The position numbers and the translations under genes were made by a program. Of a DNA stretch of 8,798 nt, positions 1 through 6,429 are shown in pieces. The stretch is from NCBI GenBank assembly GCA_964653075.1, contig CAZZAX010000218.1, forward strand, positions 1 to 8,798. The letters are read 5' to 3'. Below the pieces are notes generated by a model. That model made no database searches and had not been told where the DNA came from. It saw only the letters and a list, made by a program, of their open reading frames with translations. Source of the stretch: NIOZ-UU13 sp964653075. Lineage in GTDB: Bacteria; Planctomycetota; Phycisphaerae; Sedimentisphaerales; Anaerobacaceae. Each line of letters opens with the position of its first letter. Position 1 is the stretch's first letter.

Positions 1-177
1 GACTTAAATGGTAATTTTGCCAACGGAGATGAAACAAATCAAGATGAGATTATAGGATCCCAGAATGTATCTAAAAATGTTCTACAGGAAAGGGGTGCAC
101 ATTTAATTATTTTGTGCATTATTATTTTTGCAGTTGGTATAGTTTTTATGATTTTAAAAAGAGGCAAATCGAGTTAG
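1..177 (+). CDS. C-terminal end of a membrane-anchored protein (partial)
   Basis: Frame 1 is open from the window edge to TAG at 175-177 and gives 58 residues. The first 30 or so are polar and acidic (DLNGNFANGDETNQDEIIGS). From about residue 35 there is one hydrophobic segment (LIILCIIIFAVGIVFMIL), then a short basic tail, KRGKSS. This is the layout of a protein with its bulk outside the membrane and a single C-terminal anchor. No LPXTG or PEP-CTERM motif is visible. The stop overlaps the GTG start of the next gene by one base (TAGTG), which suggests translational coupling and a two-gene operon. The missing N-terminal part prevents a family call. Confidence 0.5.
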   Translation, partial: DLNGNFANGDETNQDEIIGSQNVSKNVLQERGAHLIILCIIIFAVGIVFMILKRGKSS

Positions 178-458
178 TGAGTAATAAAGTGAGAAATGTA
201 ATTAGTTTAAGCATAGTATGTGTTATTCAGTTATTAATACTGCCGGCTTATAGTAAAATGTTGCCAGAAAAAGACGAGCCGAAAAGTGAGAATGTGTCTT
301 CATTATTTCCAAATCCTATGTGCGGCCCTAACTGCTTATGGATGGTTGCCAGGTTGTTTGGAAAAGATATATCCCTGCTTAGGATCACCCAGTTGTGCGG
401 GGTCTACGATAAAAAACAAGCATCACTGAAAGATGTGTTTATTATCAGGAAGAAATAA
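177..458 (+). CDS. Small secreted protein with truncated C39-like cysteine peptidase domain
   Basis: The chosen start is GTG 177, which overlaps the upstream stop (TAGTG) and opens a clean Sec signal peptide. A longer reading from GTG 114 would lie inside the upstream gene. The 93-residue product has a basic N-terminus (SNKVRN), a hydrophobic core at about residues 8-22 and a possible cleavage after AYS (24-26). Residues 47-86 (PMCGPNCLWMVARLFG, then ISLLRITQLCGV and SLKDV) resemble the N-terminal half of peptidase C39-like domains, with C49 in the nucleophile position. C39-like domains usually need about 130 residues and a later His and Asp. Here the frame stops at residue 93, before any such His. 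It is either a gene fragment or a short non-catalytic C39-like protein. No convincing continuation is seen in the other frames. The family call is by motif only. Confidence 0.5.
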   Translation: MSNKVRNVISLSIVCVIQLLILPAYSKMLPEKDEPKSENVSSLFPNPMCGPNCLWMVARLFGKDISLLRITQLCGVYDKKQASLKDVFIIRKK

Positions 459-577
459 AACATGTGCGTCAAAAAGGACAATTGTTGTTCTCTTTTATGT
501 ATGAGAACTAAAGTTAAGTATTACATATATTTAATTTTTGAAGTGAGCCAAATCACCTGCATGGGATTATTATTATT

Positions 578-607
578 CGTGAGGGCGGTTCGCGAACCGC
601 CCCTACG
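578..607. repeat. Strong inverted repeat between convergent genes (REP-like or bidirectional hairpin)
   Basis: Bases 583-602 (gggcggttcgcgaaccgccc) are a perfect 20-base palindrome. Beyond one A/C mismatch and a G/T pair the symmetry continues (cgt...acg), so the stem spans 578-607. It lies in the 175-base gap between the plus-strand gene ending at 458 and the minus-strand gene ending at 634, about 30 bases past the latter's stop. Either transcript would fold a very stable GC hairpin. No T-run follows on either strand, so it is not a classic intrinsic terminator. It could protect 3' ends, or be one copy of a dispersed extragenic palindrome. Copy number cannot be judged from one window. The rest of 459-633 holds nothing recognisable. 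Confidence 0.7.
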
Positions 608-633
608 TCGAACAACGCATCGGGACAATTTTA

Positions 634-2667
634 TTAAATATGGTTTGCGTCGAAGACGAGGACCTGGAATGGTTTTAGGTTGAATGTGTGGTTTTGGCCG
701 GCGGTTAGTTTGATGGAAGGTCTGCCAATGTATTCTTTCCAGGGACTTTTAAGGTAATATCTTGATGGTGCACCTTTCGGCAGCTCGAAGGCTTTGGCGA
801 TGTCTAATGTGATAGAGCCCTGCTTGTCGTGAGGATTGCGCAGCGATAAAATTCCTTTTCGTTTTGACCATGAAGCCCAGCCGTAGATTTGGCCTTTGGC
901 CGGGTCGCCACCTATCCAATGGGTATCCACCAGAACATCCGCATTGCTGCGTGACCATTTGGCGGCTTCGGCCAGGGCATCCCAGTTCTGCTTTGTCATT
1001 AGAGATGGGGTGACGTACAATTCCTGGCAATCGGTGCCGCTTGCAAAGAATGCCCGTATATCGTCCGCCAGATTCTCGTTGTCTTTAGGGAGGCCGTGAT
1101 TGGCGAACATAAAGCCCTGGGTCATAAGTGAATTGAGCGGATGAAGGGGCGAGCGAAGGACGACGTTATGGTAAGTTTCCTTGTCGCGGTAGGTGATTTG
1201 CTGCTGTCGTTTTGAGCCCCAGCCGTGTGTGCCCCAGTCCCTTCCTGATCTCCAGATCGAATCGCCATACCACAGCCAGAAGGGAGATGACCATGTGCCC
1301 GTTGTAATATTGATGAAGACGTTTGGTTTGACGCGGCGAAGGTCGCTGATAAGCCGGAGCAGGGCGTTCATGTCCGGGGCAAATTCACTGTTGGTTCCGG
1401 CCGGTCTTCCGCCGACGCCGATGCCGTCGAATTTAAAGTAGCTCAAATCATATTCGCGGAGCATATTCACACATACATCGCGAAACCTCTTATAGTAGGT
1501 AGGGCCCTGGAGTGAGAATCCGCTCTTGTTTGTCTCGAAGCCCTGCTGGCGGCCGTATTTGAGCCTTTCTTCTTTGGCTTTGCCGTACCCGCCAAAAGGG
1601 GACAGCCAGGCCCCGATTTTGGAATCATATTTTTCAGCGGCCTTCTGAAGGTTCGAAAGGCCGTTCGGGAAGCCGTTGTGAAAACGCCACAGTGAGGCGG
1701 GGTCGTCCCAGCCGTCATCCAAGACAAAAGAGTCCATTACAACGTTTCGCTGGGTAATTAACTTATCTGCGAACAGTTCGATGACGTCCAGAAAATCGCT
1801 TTCCAGTATTTTTTCCGGGCCGTAACCGATGTCATACCAGCTATTGTAGTGCAGAAATGGTCTGTATGGGTGCGCCCGCTCACGCTCGATATAATAGAGA
1901 AAGCCTCTGCGCAACTGGCCCTCCGGGACAACACCTATGACCGAACTGTGCACAATCGGCTCGTGCGGGGTGAGCAAGATATTGTAAGGCAGAGTGCACT
2001 GCAAAACATTCCGGCTGGTCTGTGATTTCTGGGTTTTGGAAAGGGGGTGCTCATAAGCGAAAAACATGTTGCCCACTGTCACGGGCGAGCCATCCACAGT
2101 GCCAATTACCTTCGCGTTAGATTCATCCAACTCCATCAACACTATTTTCTCAATCTTAATTGGTTTGCTTGCTGCGGTAAGGGTAATCTCCTGCCGCACA
2201 TAGTTCGAGCCATTGCGCAGGATCGCTCGCCATTTAACATGGAGCTTTTTGTTTGGAGAGAAAAGTGTAACAGAGATTTGCATGCCGCCAAGCCGTTCGG
2301 CCAGCCGGGAGGACTTGCTGTTTGGCCGCAATTTATTTAATTTTGGGCCACTAACAATCTTCAAATCAGAAGCATTTATCAACTGCCCGTCTTCTAAAAT
2401 TAATAGAAAGCATTCGGTATCCTGCATTTGTATTGTTCTTTTGGTGAGCTTATTCGTGATGCGTTGGGGCTTGAGTCGTCTTTCGTGTATAGTCCATGTG
2501 CATGATATCAGCCTGTTTTGTAAGGCGAGTTGTTTATCAAGAAATATACCTTGAGCATCACCGGGTGCTGGGCCGGGGAAGGCAAGTCTTGGTTGGGCAT
2601 GTAAGCCGGTGGTAAGAAGCAATGCTGTAAGTGCAGCTACAATCAACCGGAGTGTATTTTTGGCCAT
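634..2667 (-). CDS. Secreted clan GH-D alpha-galactosidase-like glycoside hydrolase (GH36/GH27 type)
   Basis: The 677-residue product is predicted to hydrolyse terminal alpha-galactosides (or alpha-GalNAc) outside the cytoplasm by a retaining mechanism. A Sec signal peptide covers residues 1-24 (cleavage after LHA). A beta-rich N-terminal region follows to about 260, then a TIM barrel at about 265-560 and a beta-type C-terminal region to 677. Clan motifs are NSWYD at 275-279, DDGWDD at 317-322 and YFKFDG at 410-415, where D414 matches the nucleophile of the KFDG motif in human alpha-galactosidase A. WRSGRD at 472-477 matches the WRNFAD acid/base motif, giving D477. The start is fixed by AAGGAG (2675-2680), 7 bases upstream of ATG. 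It is the last gene of the minus-strand operon, 79 bases after the URO-D-like gene. Related sequences are often filed only as hypothetical proteins or 'enterotoxin'. The exact sugar cannot be read from the sequence; clan assignment is firm, family number less so. Confidence 0.85.
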   Translation of the reverse strand: MAKNTLRLIVAALTALLLTTGLHAQPRLAFPGPAPGDAQGIFLDKQLALQNRLISCTWTIHERRLKPQRITNKLTKRTIQMQDTECFLLILEDGQLINASDLKIVSGPKLNKLRPNSKSSRLAERLGGMQISVTLFSPNKKLHVKWRAILRNGSNYVRQEITLTAASKPIKIEKIVLMELDESNAKVIGTVDGSPVTVGNMFFAYEHPLSKTQKSQTSRNVLQCTLPYNILLTPHEPIVHSSVIGVVPEGQLRRGFLYYIERERAHPYRPFLHYNSWYDIGYGPEKILESDFLDVIELFADKLITQRNVVMDSFVLDDGWDDPASLWRFHNGFPNGLSNLQKAAEKYDSKIGAWLSPFGGYGKAKEERLKYGRQQGFETNKSGFSLQGPTYYKRFRDVCVNMLREYDLSYFKFDGIGVGGRPAGTNSEFAPDMNALLRLISDLRRVKPNVFINITTGTWSSPFWLWYGDSIWRSGRDWGTHGWGSKRQQQITYRDKETYHNVVLRSPLHPLNSLMTQGFMFANHGLPKDNENLADDIRAFFASGTDCQELYVTPSLMTKQNWDALAEAAKWSRSNADVLVDTHWIGGDPAKGQIYGWASWSKRKGILSLRNPHDKQGSITLDIAKAFELPKGAPSRYYLKSPWKEYIGRPSIKLTAGQNHTFNLKPFQVLVFDANHI

Positions 2668-2714
2668 TTTTCTGCTCCTTAATAATTTTTTAGGTATGCT
2701 GCTAAATAAATAGA

Positions 2715-2720
2715 ATTATA
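2715..2720 (-). promoter_or_regulatory. Possible internal -10 box for the alpha-galactosidase-like gene
   Basis: On the minus strand this is a perfect TATAAT in the AT-rich 79-base gap after the URO-D-like gene. It would place a transcription start about 40 bases before the ATG at 2667. At 17-base spacing the -35 position reads TAGCTT, a poor match to TTGACA. It may give the last gene some independent expression, but it may equally be chance in AT-rich DNA. Confidence 0.25.
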
Positions 2721-2746
2721 AAACCTTTATCGTTAAAAAGCTATGC

Positions 2747-3799
2747 TTATGTCAGGCCTTTTACGAAATCAGTCAGGGCGTAGATAGTATCGATATTGTA
2801 AATGGCCTCGAGATGATAAATAAATTCGAGGTTGCCGCCGTTATTTTCTTCGATAATTTTTTTGGCCCATTTCAAAATCGGCTCTGTGTTTTCTGAGGAC
2901 AAATCGTTCGGCAGAGGTGAGATACTTATCAGCATTTCTATACCAAAAATTTGTCTTGCCTTTTGTATAGAGGTATCTCCGCCGAGGTCGATTGATTTTA
3001 AGTTTTTTATTTTGGAGAAAGCTTGCAGATGATTAGTGCTGGGCCCGCAGGAATGCAGACGGATGGGGCCGAGTTTTTCGCCGATCTTCGATGTTGTTGG
3101 TACCACAAATTGTTCAATCAGCCCCGGGCCGACCATACAGGATGAACATTCACCTATGTGTACTTCGGTTATGGGCAAATTGGCATTTTTAGAAAAATGC
3201 TTGCAGAGAAGAATATAAGCATCGGCAATCCAATGCATAATTTCCATACAGTGCTGTGGTTTGGTCATCATATCGATGAAGATGGTTTCGCCGAGAAATT
3301 TCTGGGCTGAGGTCATAGTTCCGTGTATAGCGGCCCGGCCGGACAGGTCCCAGAAGAAGGGCGGTATAGGGCATAGCTGTTTGCCGGTATTAGTTTGCAT
3401 TTGGCGAATCTGCTCGTTGAACAGGTGAATTAGGTGGTGTTCAAGCAAACTTTCCGGCCGGGGCAGGTCGTTTGGGTCTATTCCTGTCAGGCATCCAGGT
3501 GTAATGTCGGCGTCTTTATCATCCTGGGGGACGAATTCGGCGCCGAGCAAGATTCCCAGAATCATATTCGGCTGGATACCGCCGATTTGAATTTGTTCGT
3601 CGTCCCAGTAATCTATCTGGCCCAGATTGGATTCCGAGAAAAACAGGCGCATGTCTTCGAAGTGTTCCAAGGCATATTCATTGCACAGAGAATCGACAAG
3701 GTAGCGTATGTCGGGATTGAAGTAATATTCCCGGTCGAATTTTACTCCTAATTCATTGGCCATCCATGCTTTCGAAATTGTGCCTGAAATTGTAATCAT
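2747..3799 (-). CDS. URO-D superfamily protein, MtaA/CmuA-like, not HemE
   Basis: The 350-residue product has the length and closing motifs of the uroporphyrinogen decarboxylase / methyltransferase superfamily. The segment around HIGECSSC (214-221), GPGLIEQFVVP (224-234) and IRLHSCGPS (246-254) is typical. H249-S-C251-G is the H-x-C metal-binding motif used by MtaA/CmuA-type corrinoid methyltransferases. The arginine-rich RQAGR N-terminal motif of true HemE is absent, so haem synthesis is unlikely. MtaA-type enzymes have a third zinc ligand, a cysteine some 75 residues after H-x-C. Here that zone has no cysteine, but H329 lies close to it. No corrinoid-binding partner is encoded nearby. No signal peptide is seen, so it is probably cytoplasmic. 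It sits 45 bases downstream of the GH109-like gene in the operon. The ribosome site is weak (GAGAAAG). Such proteins are numerous in PVC bacteria and largely uncharacterised, so the substrate is unknown. Confidence 0.8.
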   Translation of the reverse strand: MITISGTISKAWMANELGVKFDREYYFNPDIRYLVDSLCNEYALEHFEDMRLFFSESNLGQIDYWDDEQIQIGGIQPNMILGILLGAEFVPQDDKDADITPGCLTGIDPNDLPRPESLLEHHLIHLFNEQIRQMQTNTGKQLCPIPPFFWDLSGRAAIHGTMTSAQKFLGETIFIDMMTKPQHCMEIMHWIADAYILLCKHFSKNANLPITEVHIGECSSCMVGPGLIEQFVVPTTSKIGEKLGPIRLHSCGPSTNHLQAFSKIKNLKSIDLGGDTSIQKARQIFGIEMLISISPLPNDLSSENTEPILKWAKKIIEENNGGNLEFIYHLEAIYNIDTIYALTDFVKGLT

Positions 3800-3844
3800 T
3801 TATGCTTTCTCAGATGTTTGAGCAATTAATGTTTACGAGTACGG

Positions 3845-5224
3845 CTAAATATTTTTATCGATAGCAAAGTAGGGTTTTCTTGTCTTCCATTTTCCGCGGG
3901 TAAAATCGGGGACCTTGACCGGGACAGAACCTTTGGCAATCGACAGCTCGGAGAGCGGTCCGTGGACGCACATAATGACGGAGTCATAGACATCGATAGG
4001 TGTTTGAGTTCTATTCTTTACGGCCTCAACGAAGAGCCTTAATTCGCGTATGTCGGTGCCGCCGTGGCCGCCCAGAGATGGTTCTTTGGTCCAGGTGTGC
4101 CGGTATTTCTCGTGATAGGGTGGGAAAGGCTCCCACTGGTGATATGCCGGACTTTTGTCCTTAAAGTAAACAGCGTTTCTTTGTTCGTTGTAGATGCCGC
4201 GGGTGCCCTGAATAAGCCAGCGGTTATCGTAAGGCCTTGGGAGCTGCATATCGTAATTGATAATTATGGATTTTCCTTTTTTGGTACGAACGGTGGTTGT
4301 CACGATGTCACCCTGTGCGAATTTTCGTTTGGCGTTCGGGTGGTCCGGTCCGAATTTCCCGGCGAAATGTTCATTGATACCGACTGAGTCCGTCGAGGTA
4401 GAGGTGACGTAGTCAAAGTAGTCACCGCAGTTTATGTCCATCCAGCTTATTACGGGGCCTAACTGGTGGGAGGGGTATTGGTCGCGGTTGTGTTTGACGA
4501 GAAACTGAGCCGGCCAGCGGTCTTTGCCTGTGCGGCTGTCGAAGAACCAGTGGTCGATACAGTCGTGGGAGTGGGCACAGTGACAATGCATGATTTCGCC
4601 GAACAAGCCTTTACGAATCATATTAAGCACGGCCAGATTGTCACTTCTGAAACTCCAGTTTTCCAGCATCATGCAGGGGATGCCCGTCTGTTCGTATGTA
4701 TTGACCAGCTCCCAGCATTCTTCGAGGGTGTAGGCGGCAGGGACTTCCGTTGCGGCGTATTTGCCTGCTTTCATGGCGTAGGCAGCCATCGGAGTATGCC
4801 ACTGCCAATACGTGGTAATGATTACTGCGTCTATATCATCGCGGTCAACGAGGTTTTTCCAGACGTATTCGTGGCCGGAGTAGGTTTCGGGTTTAGAGAA
4901 GCCGGCCTTGATAGCGCGCTGGGCGGCGGCTTTGGCTCGTTGGGGGTAAAGATCGCATACGGCACGGATTTCAACGTCGTCTTTTATATTAAGAAGGTTG
5001 CCCATGAGGCTGTTGCCTCGCCCGCCCATTCCAATTATTCCGATACGGACTTTCTCGATAGGGGGCAGGTCAATCTCATATGTTACGGCCGATTTTGGCT
5101 GTGAAGCAGAAACATTAGGCCACATGCCACTAAGAGCGAGGCCAAGGCCAAGTGAGGTACCGGATTTCAGGAATTGCCTGCGGCTGCTTTTATTAGAAGC
5201 AGTTTTGAAAAAGCTTCTAGTCAT
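3845..5224 (-). CDS. Tat-exported GH109-like NAD-dependent alpha-N-acetylgalactosaminidase family protein
   Basis: The start at 5224 gives 459 residues; ATG 5230 would add two. GGAGGA (5231-5236) is 6 bases from ATG 5224 but directly touches ATG 5230, so the inner start is preferred. Numbering here is from the longer form. A Tat signal, SRRQFLK (R17, R18) plus a hydrophobic stretch, fits export of a folded NAD-bound enzyme. The Rossmann motif GIIGMGGRG is at 64-72. Instead of the EKP of ordinary Gfo/Idh/MocA dehydrogenases it has EVP (162-164), as in GH109. Other GH109-type signatures are ECWELV, CMMLEN (186-191), a YPSHQLGPV block (252-260, with H255) and GGHGGTD (387-393). The end, with VPDF and GKWKT, also fits. 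GH109 enzymes cleave alpha-GalNAc by transient NAD oxidation of the sugar. Common GH109 members have HGGMD; M is T here, so specificity may differ. It lies 22 bases after the upstream Gfo/Idh/MocA gene, in the same operon. Confidence 0.8.
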   Translation of the reverse strand: MTRSFFKTASNKSSRRQFLKSGTSLGLGLALSGMWPNVSASQPKSAVTYEIDLPPIEKVRIGIIGMGGRGNSLMGNLLNIKDDVEIRAVCDLYPQRAKAAAQRAIKAGFSKPETYSGHEYVWKNLVDRDDIDAVIITTYWQWHTPMAAYAMKAGKYAATEVPAAYTLEECWELVNTYEQTGIPCMMLENWSFRSDNLAVLNMIRKGLFGEIMHCHCAHSHDCIDHWFFDSRTGKDRWPAQFLVKHNRDQYPSHQLGPVISWMDINCGDYFDYVTSTSTDSVGINEHFAGKFGPDHPNAKRKFAQGDIVTTTVRTKKGKSIIINYDMQLPRPYDNRWLIQGTRGIYNEQRNAVYFKDKSPAYHQWEPFPPYHEKYRHTWTKEPSLGGHGGTDIRELRLFVEAVKNRTQTPIDVYDSVIMCVHGPLSELSIAKGSVPVKVPDFTRGKWKTRKPYFAIDKNI

Positions 5225-5230
5225 GGTCAT

Positions 5231-5236
5231 TCCTCC
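5231..5236 (-). promoter_or_regulatory. Shine-Dalgarno site that decides the GH109-like start
   Basis: GGAGGA on the minus strand abuts ATG 5230 with no spacer, too close for initiation there, but lies 6 bases before ATG 5224. This favours the start at 5224. It falls in the short gap after the upstream gene's stop at 5247. Confidence 0.65.
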
Positions 5237-5246
5237 AAATATGATT

Positions 5247-6272
5247 TTATGATTTGTCCATTAATTCACTTACTTTAACCGGCCTGCCAGATTGAGCCGA
5301 CAGGTCCGCGGCGAAGCACACTGCATGAGTTTGTGCGGCGTCTTCCAGGTCCGGGTATGGCCGTTTATCGTTAATAATGCAATCGAGGAAATGTGAGACT
5401 TCACCCTCAAAGGGATGATGGGCGACGTCGGCGCTATCCGGCAGGATGCAGGGGATTTTAAGAAAGTTATTCTGTCCGGGAAAAAGCCTGGGTGCAAAAA
5501 GCTCGTCGTTGCGCAGGCTGCCTTCTGTTCCATAGATTCCGATGTTGAACCTGTAAGGCATTTGTGCGTCGAAGGTCGTTGTACTGTGGCCTATTTTGCC
5601 GTCTTTGAATTTAACATTGACCGAGATTGTGCCGGGATATTCTATTGGATTTTCGGTTTTTACCTGATAGGCACAAACCTGCTCGGCATCGCTGCGGGCG
5701 AACCAGCGCAGCGCATCTATCGCGTGGCAGCCTCCGGTCAGGATTGCCGTTCCGCTTTGCTCTTTGCTGCCGTACCATTTTTCTTCAGGGGTCATCCATA
5801 TCCGGTGCATATAGTCGACCTCGACCATAAAGATGTCTCCGAAAACACCTTGGGCGATTAGGCGGTCAATGGTCATCAGCAAAGGGTTCCAATGCAGCAC
5901 GAAACTTACTATTGTTTTGACCTTATTTTTTTTGACTGCCCGGCGTTGTTTGTTCACGTCTTCCGGAATCAAAGCAACCGGTTTTTCGATTATAATATGT
6001 TTGTGAGCATCTGCGGCGGCGACCACATATTGTGTGTGTACATTATGGGGCGTGCATACCACCACGATATCCACGTCGTTTTGCTCAATCATTTTGTAAG
6101 CGTCGGTTTCAATAGTGCACTTTAAGCGATAGCGGTCGCGGTATTTTTCTGCATTCGCAGGATTTGGATCAACCAGCGTCCTGACCTCAGAACGCGCATC
6201 TTTCTGAAAGGCCTTAATATGTTCCCGGGCTACCGAGCCGCAACCGATAATCCCTACACCAAGTTTATTCAT
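5247..6272 (-). CDS. Gfo/Idh/MocA family NAD(P)-dependent oxidoreductase
   Basis: ATG 6272 is chosen: AAGGA lies 8 bases upstream and the product starts directly at the Rossmann fold (MNKLGVGIIGCG). A reading from GTG 6311 adds 13 residues without a good ribosome site. The 341-residue protein has the dinucleotide motif GIIGCGSVA (7-15), the family EKP motif (96-98) and GGCHAID (180-186), where H183 fits the usual catalytic histidine. The C-terminal half is the typical beta-sheet substrate domain. The family oxidises or reduces sugars, inositols and related polyols. As written the protein lacks a signal and would be cytoplasmic. However, a 39-codon Tat leader ORF ends 11 bases upstream in another frame, and one extra base in a run of five As (6290-6294) would fuse the two into about 385 residues. 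The frame is open upstream as far as 6368. The substrate cannot be read from sequence; an aminosugar or galactose derivative is inferred from the operon. Confidence 0.85.
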   Translation of the reverse strand: MNKLGVGIIGCGSVAREHIKAFQKDARSEVRTLVDPNPANAEKYRDRYRLKCTIETDAYKMIEQNDVDIVVVCTPHNVHTQYVVAAADAHKHIIIEKPVALIPEDVNKQRRAVKKNKVKTIVSFVLHWNPLLMTIDRLIAQGVFGDIFMVEVDYMHRIWMTPEEKWYGSKEQSGTAILTGGCHAIDALRWFARSDAEQVCAYQVKTENPIEYPGTISVNVKFKDGKIGHSTTTFDAQMPYRFNIGIYGTEGSLRNDELFAPRLFPGQNNFLKIPCILPDSADVAHHPFEGEVSHFLDCIINDKRPYPDLEDAAQTHAVCFAADLSAQSGRPVKVSELMDKS

Positions 6273-6283
6273 GTTCTGTTTCC

Positions 6284-6403
6284 TTATCCTTTTTGAGCAG
6301 CCCGAACACACAAAGCATGTACCTGTACTGTAGAATGGGTGCCAAGTAGTGTACTGGCCGCAGCAGTGCTAATAAACTCTCGTCGTTTAAGTTTGTGATT
6401 CAT
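6284..6403 (-). CDS. Orphan Tat signal-peptide ORF, one base out of frame with the oxidoreductase
   Basis: This 39-codon ORF starts at ATG 6403 with AAAGGA 9 bases upstream, a good ribosome site. It starts MNHKLKRREFIS and continues with a short Ala/Thr-rich hydrophobic run and a VHA cleavage-like site near residue 30. KRREF is a twin-arginine motif, so the peptide is almost wholly a Tat leader with no mature protein. Its TAA (6284-6286) overlaps the AAGGA ribosome site of the oxidoreductase. Adding one A to the A5 run at 6290-6294 gives an in-frame fusion reading AAQKRIRKQNMNKL into the Rossmann fold, the usual layout of exported Gfo/Idh/MocA proteins. It could be a frameshifted N-terminus, a sequencing error, a -1 frameshift site or a true leader peptide. 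That it encodes a Tat leader is clear; its present function is not. Confidence 0.65.
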   Translation of the reverse strand: MNHKLKRREFISTAAASTLLGTHSTVQVHALCVRAAQKG

Positions 6404-6429
6404 AGTGAATCATCCTTTCTTTGGTGCCT

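Noticed and set aside
14..27. 14-base match (attttgccaacgga) with a site near 7274
   Set aside because: A single short match of this length in 8.8 kb is close to chance and joins unrelated genes.
462..683. Plus-strand open frame of 73 codons after the C39-like gene
   Set aside because: It reads through the palindrome and into the 3' end of the opposite-strand glycosidase, has no ribosome site of note and no recognisable protein features.
2727..2755. Possible intrinsic terminator after the URO-D-like gene
   Set aside because: Minus-strand AAAAGGC and GCTTTTT can pair weakly with a 14-base loop and a G-U pair, and AAGC-ATA-GCTT is only four pairs; too weak to call.
2747..3799. Annotation as HemE (uroporphyrinogen decarboxylase proper)
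   Set aside because: The N-terminal RQAGR substrate motif of HemE is absent and the H-x-C motif points to the methyltransferase-like branch.
4466..5104. Long plus-strand open frame of 212 codons
   Set aside because: It lies wholly inside the GH109-like gene on the other strand, whose motifs are unambiguous; it is an antisense shadow.
6273..6311. Upstream GTG start for the Gfo/Idh/MocA gene at 6311
   Set aside because: It has no good ribosome site and adds a Cys/Lys-rich stretch that overlaps the Tat leader ORF; ATG 6272 has AAGGA 8 bases upstream. The stretch matters only if the leader is fused by a frameshift.
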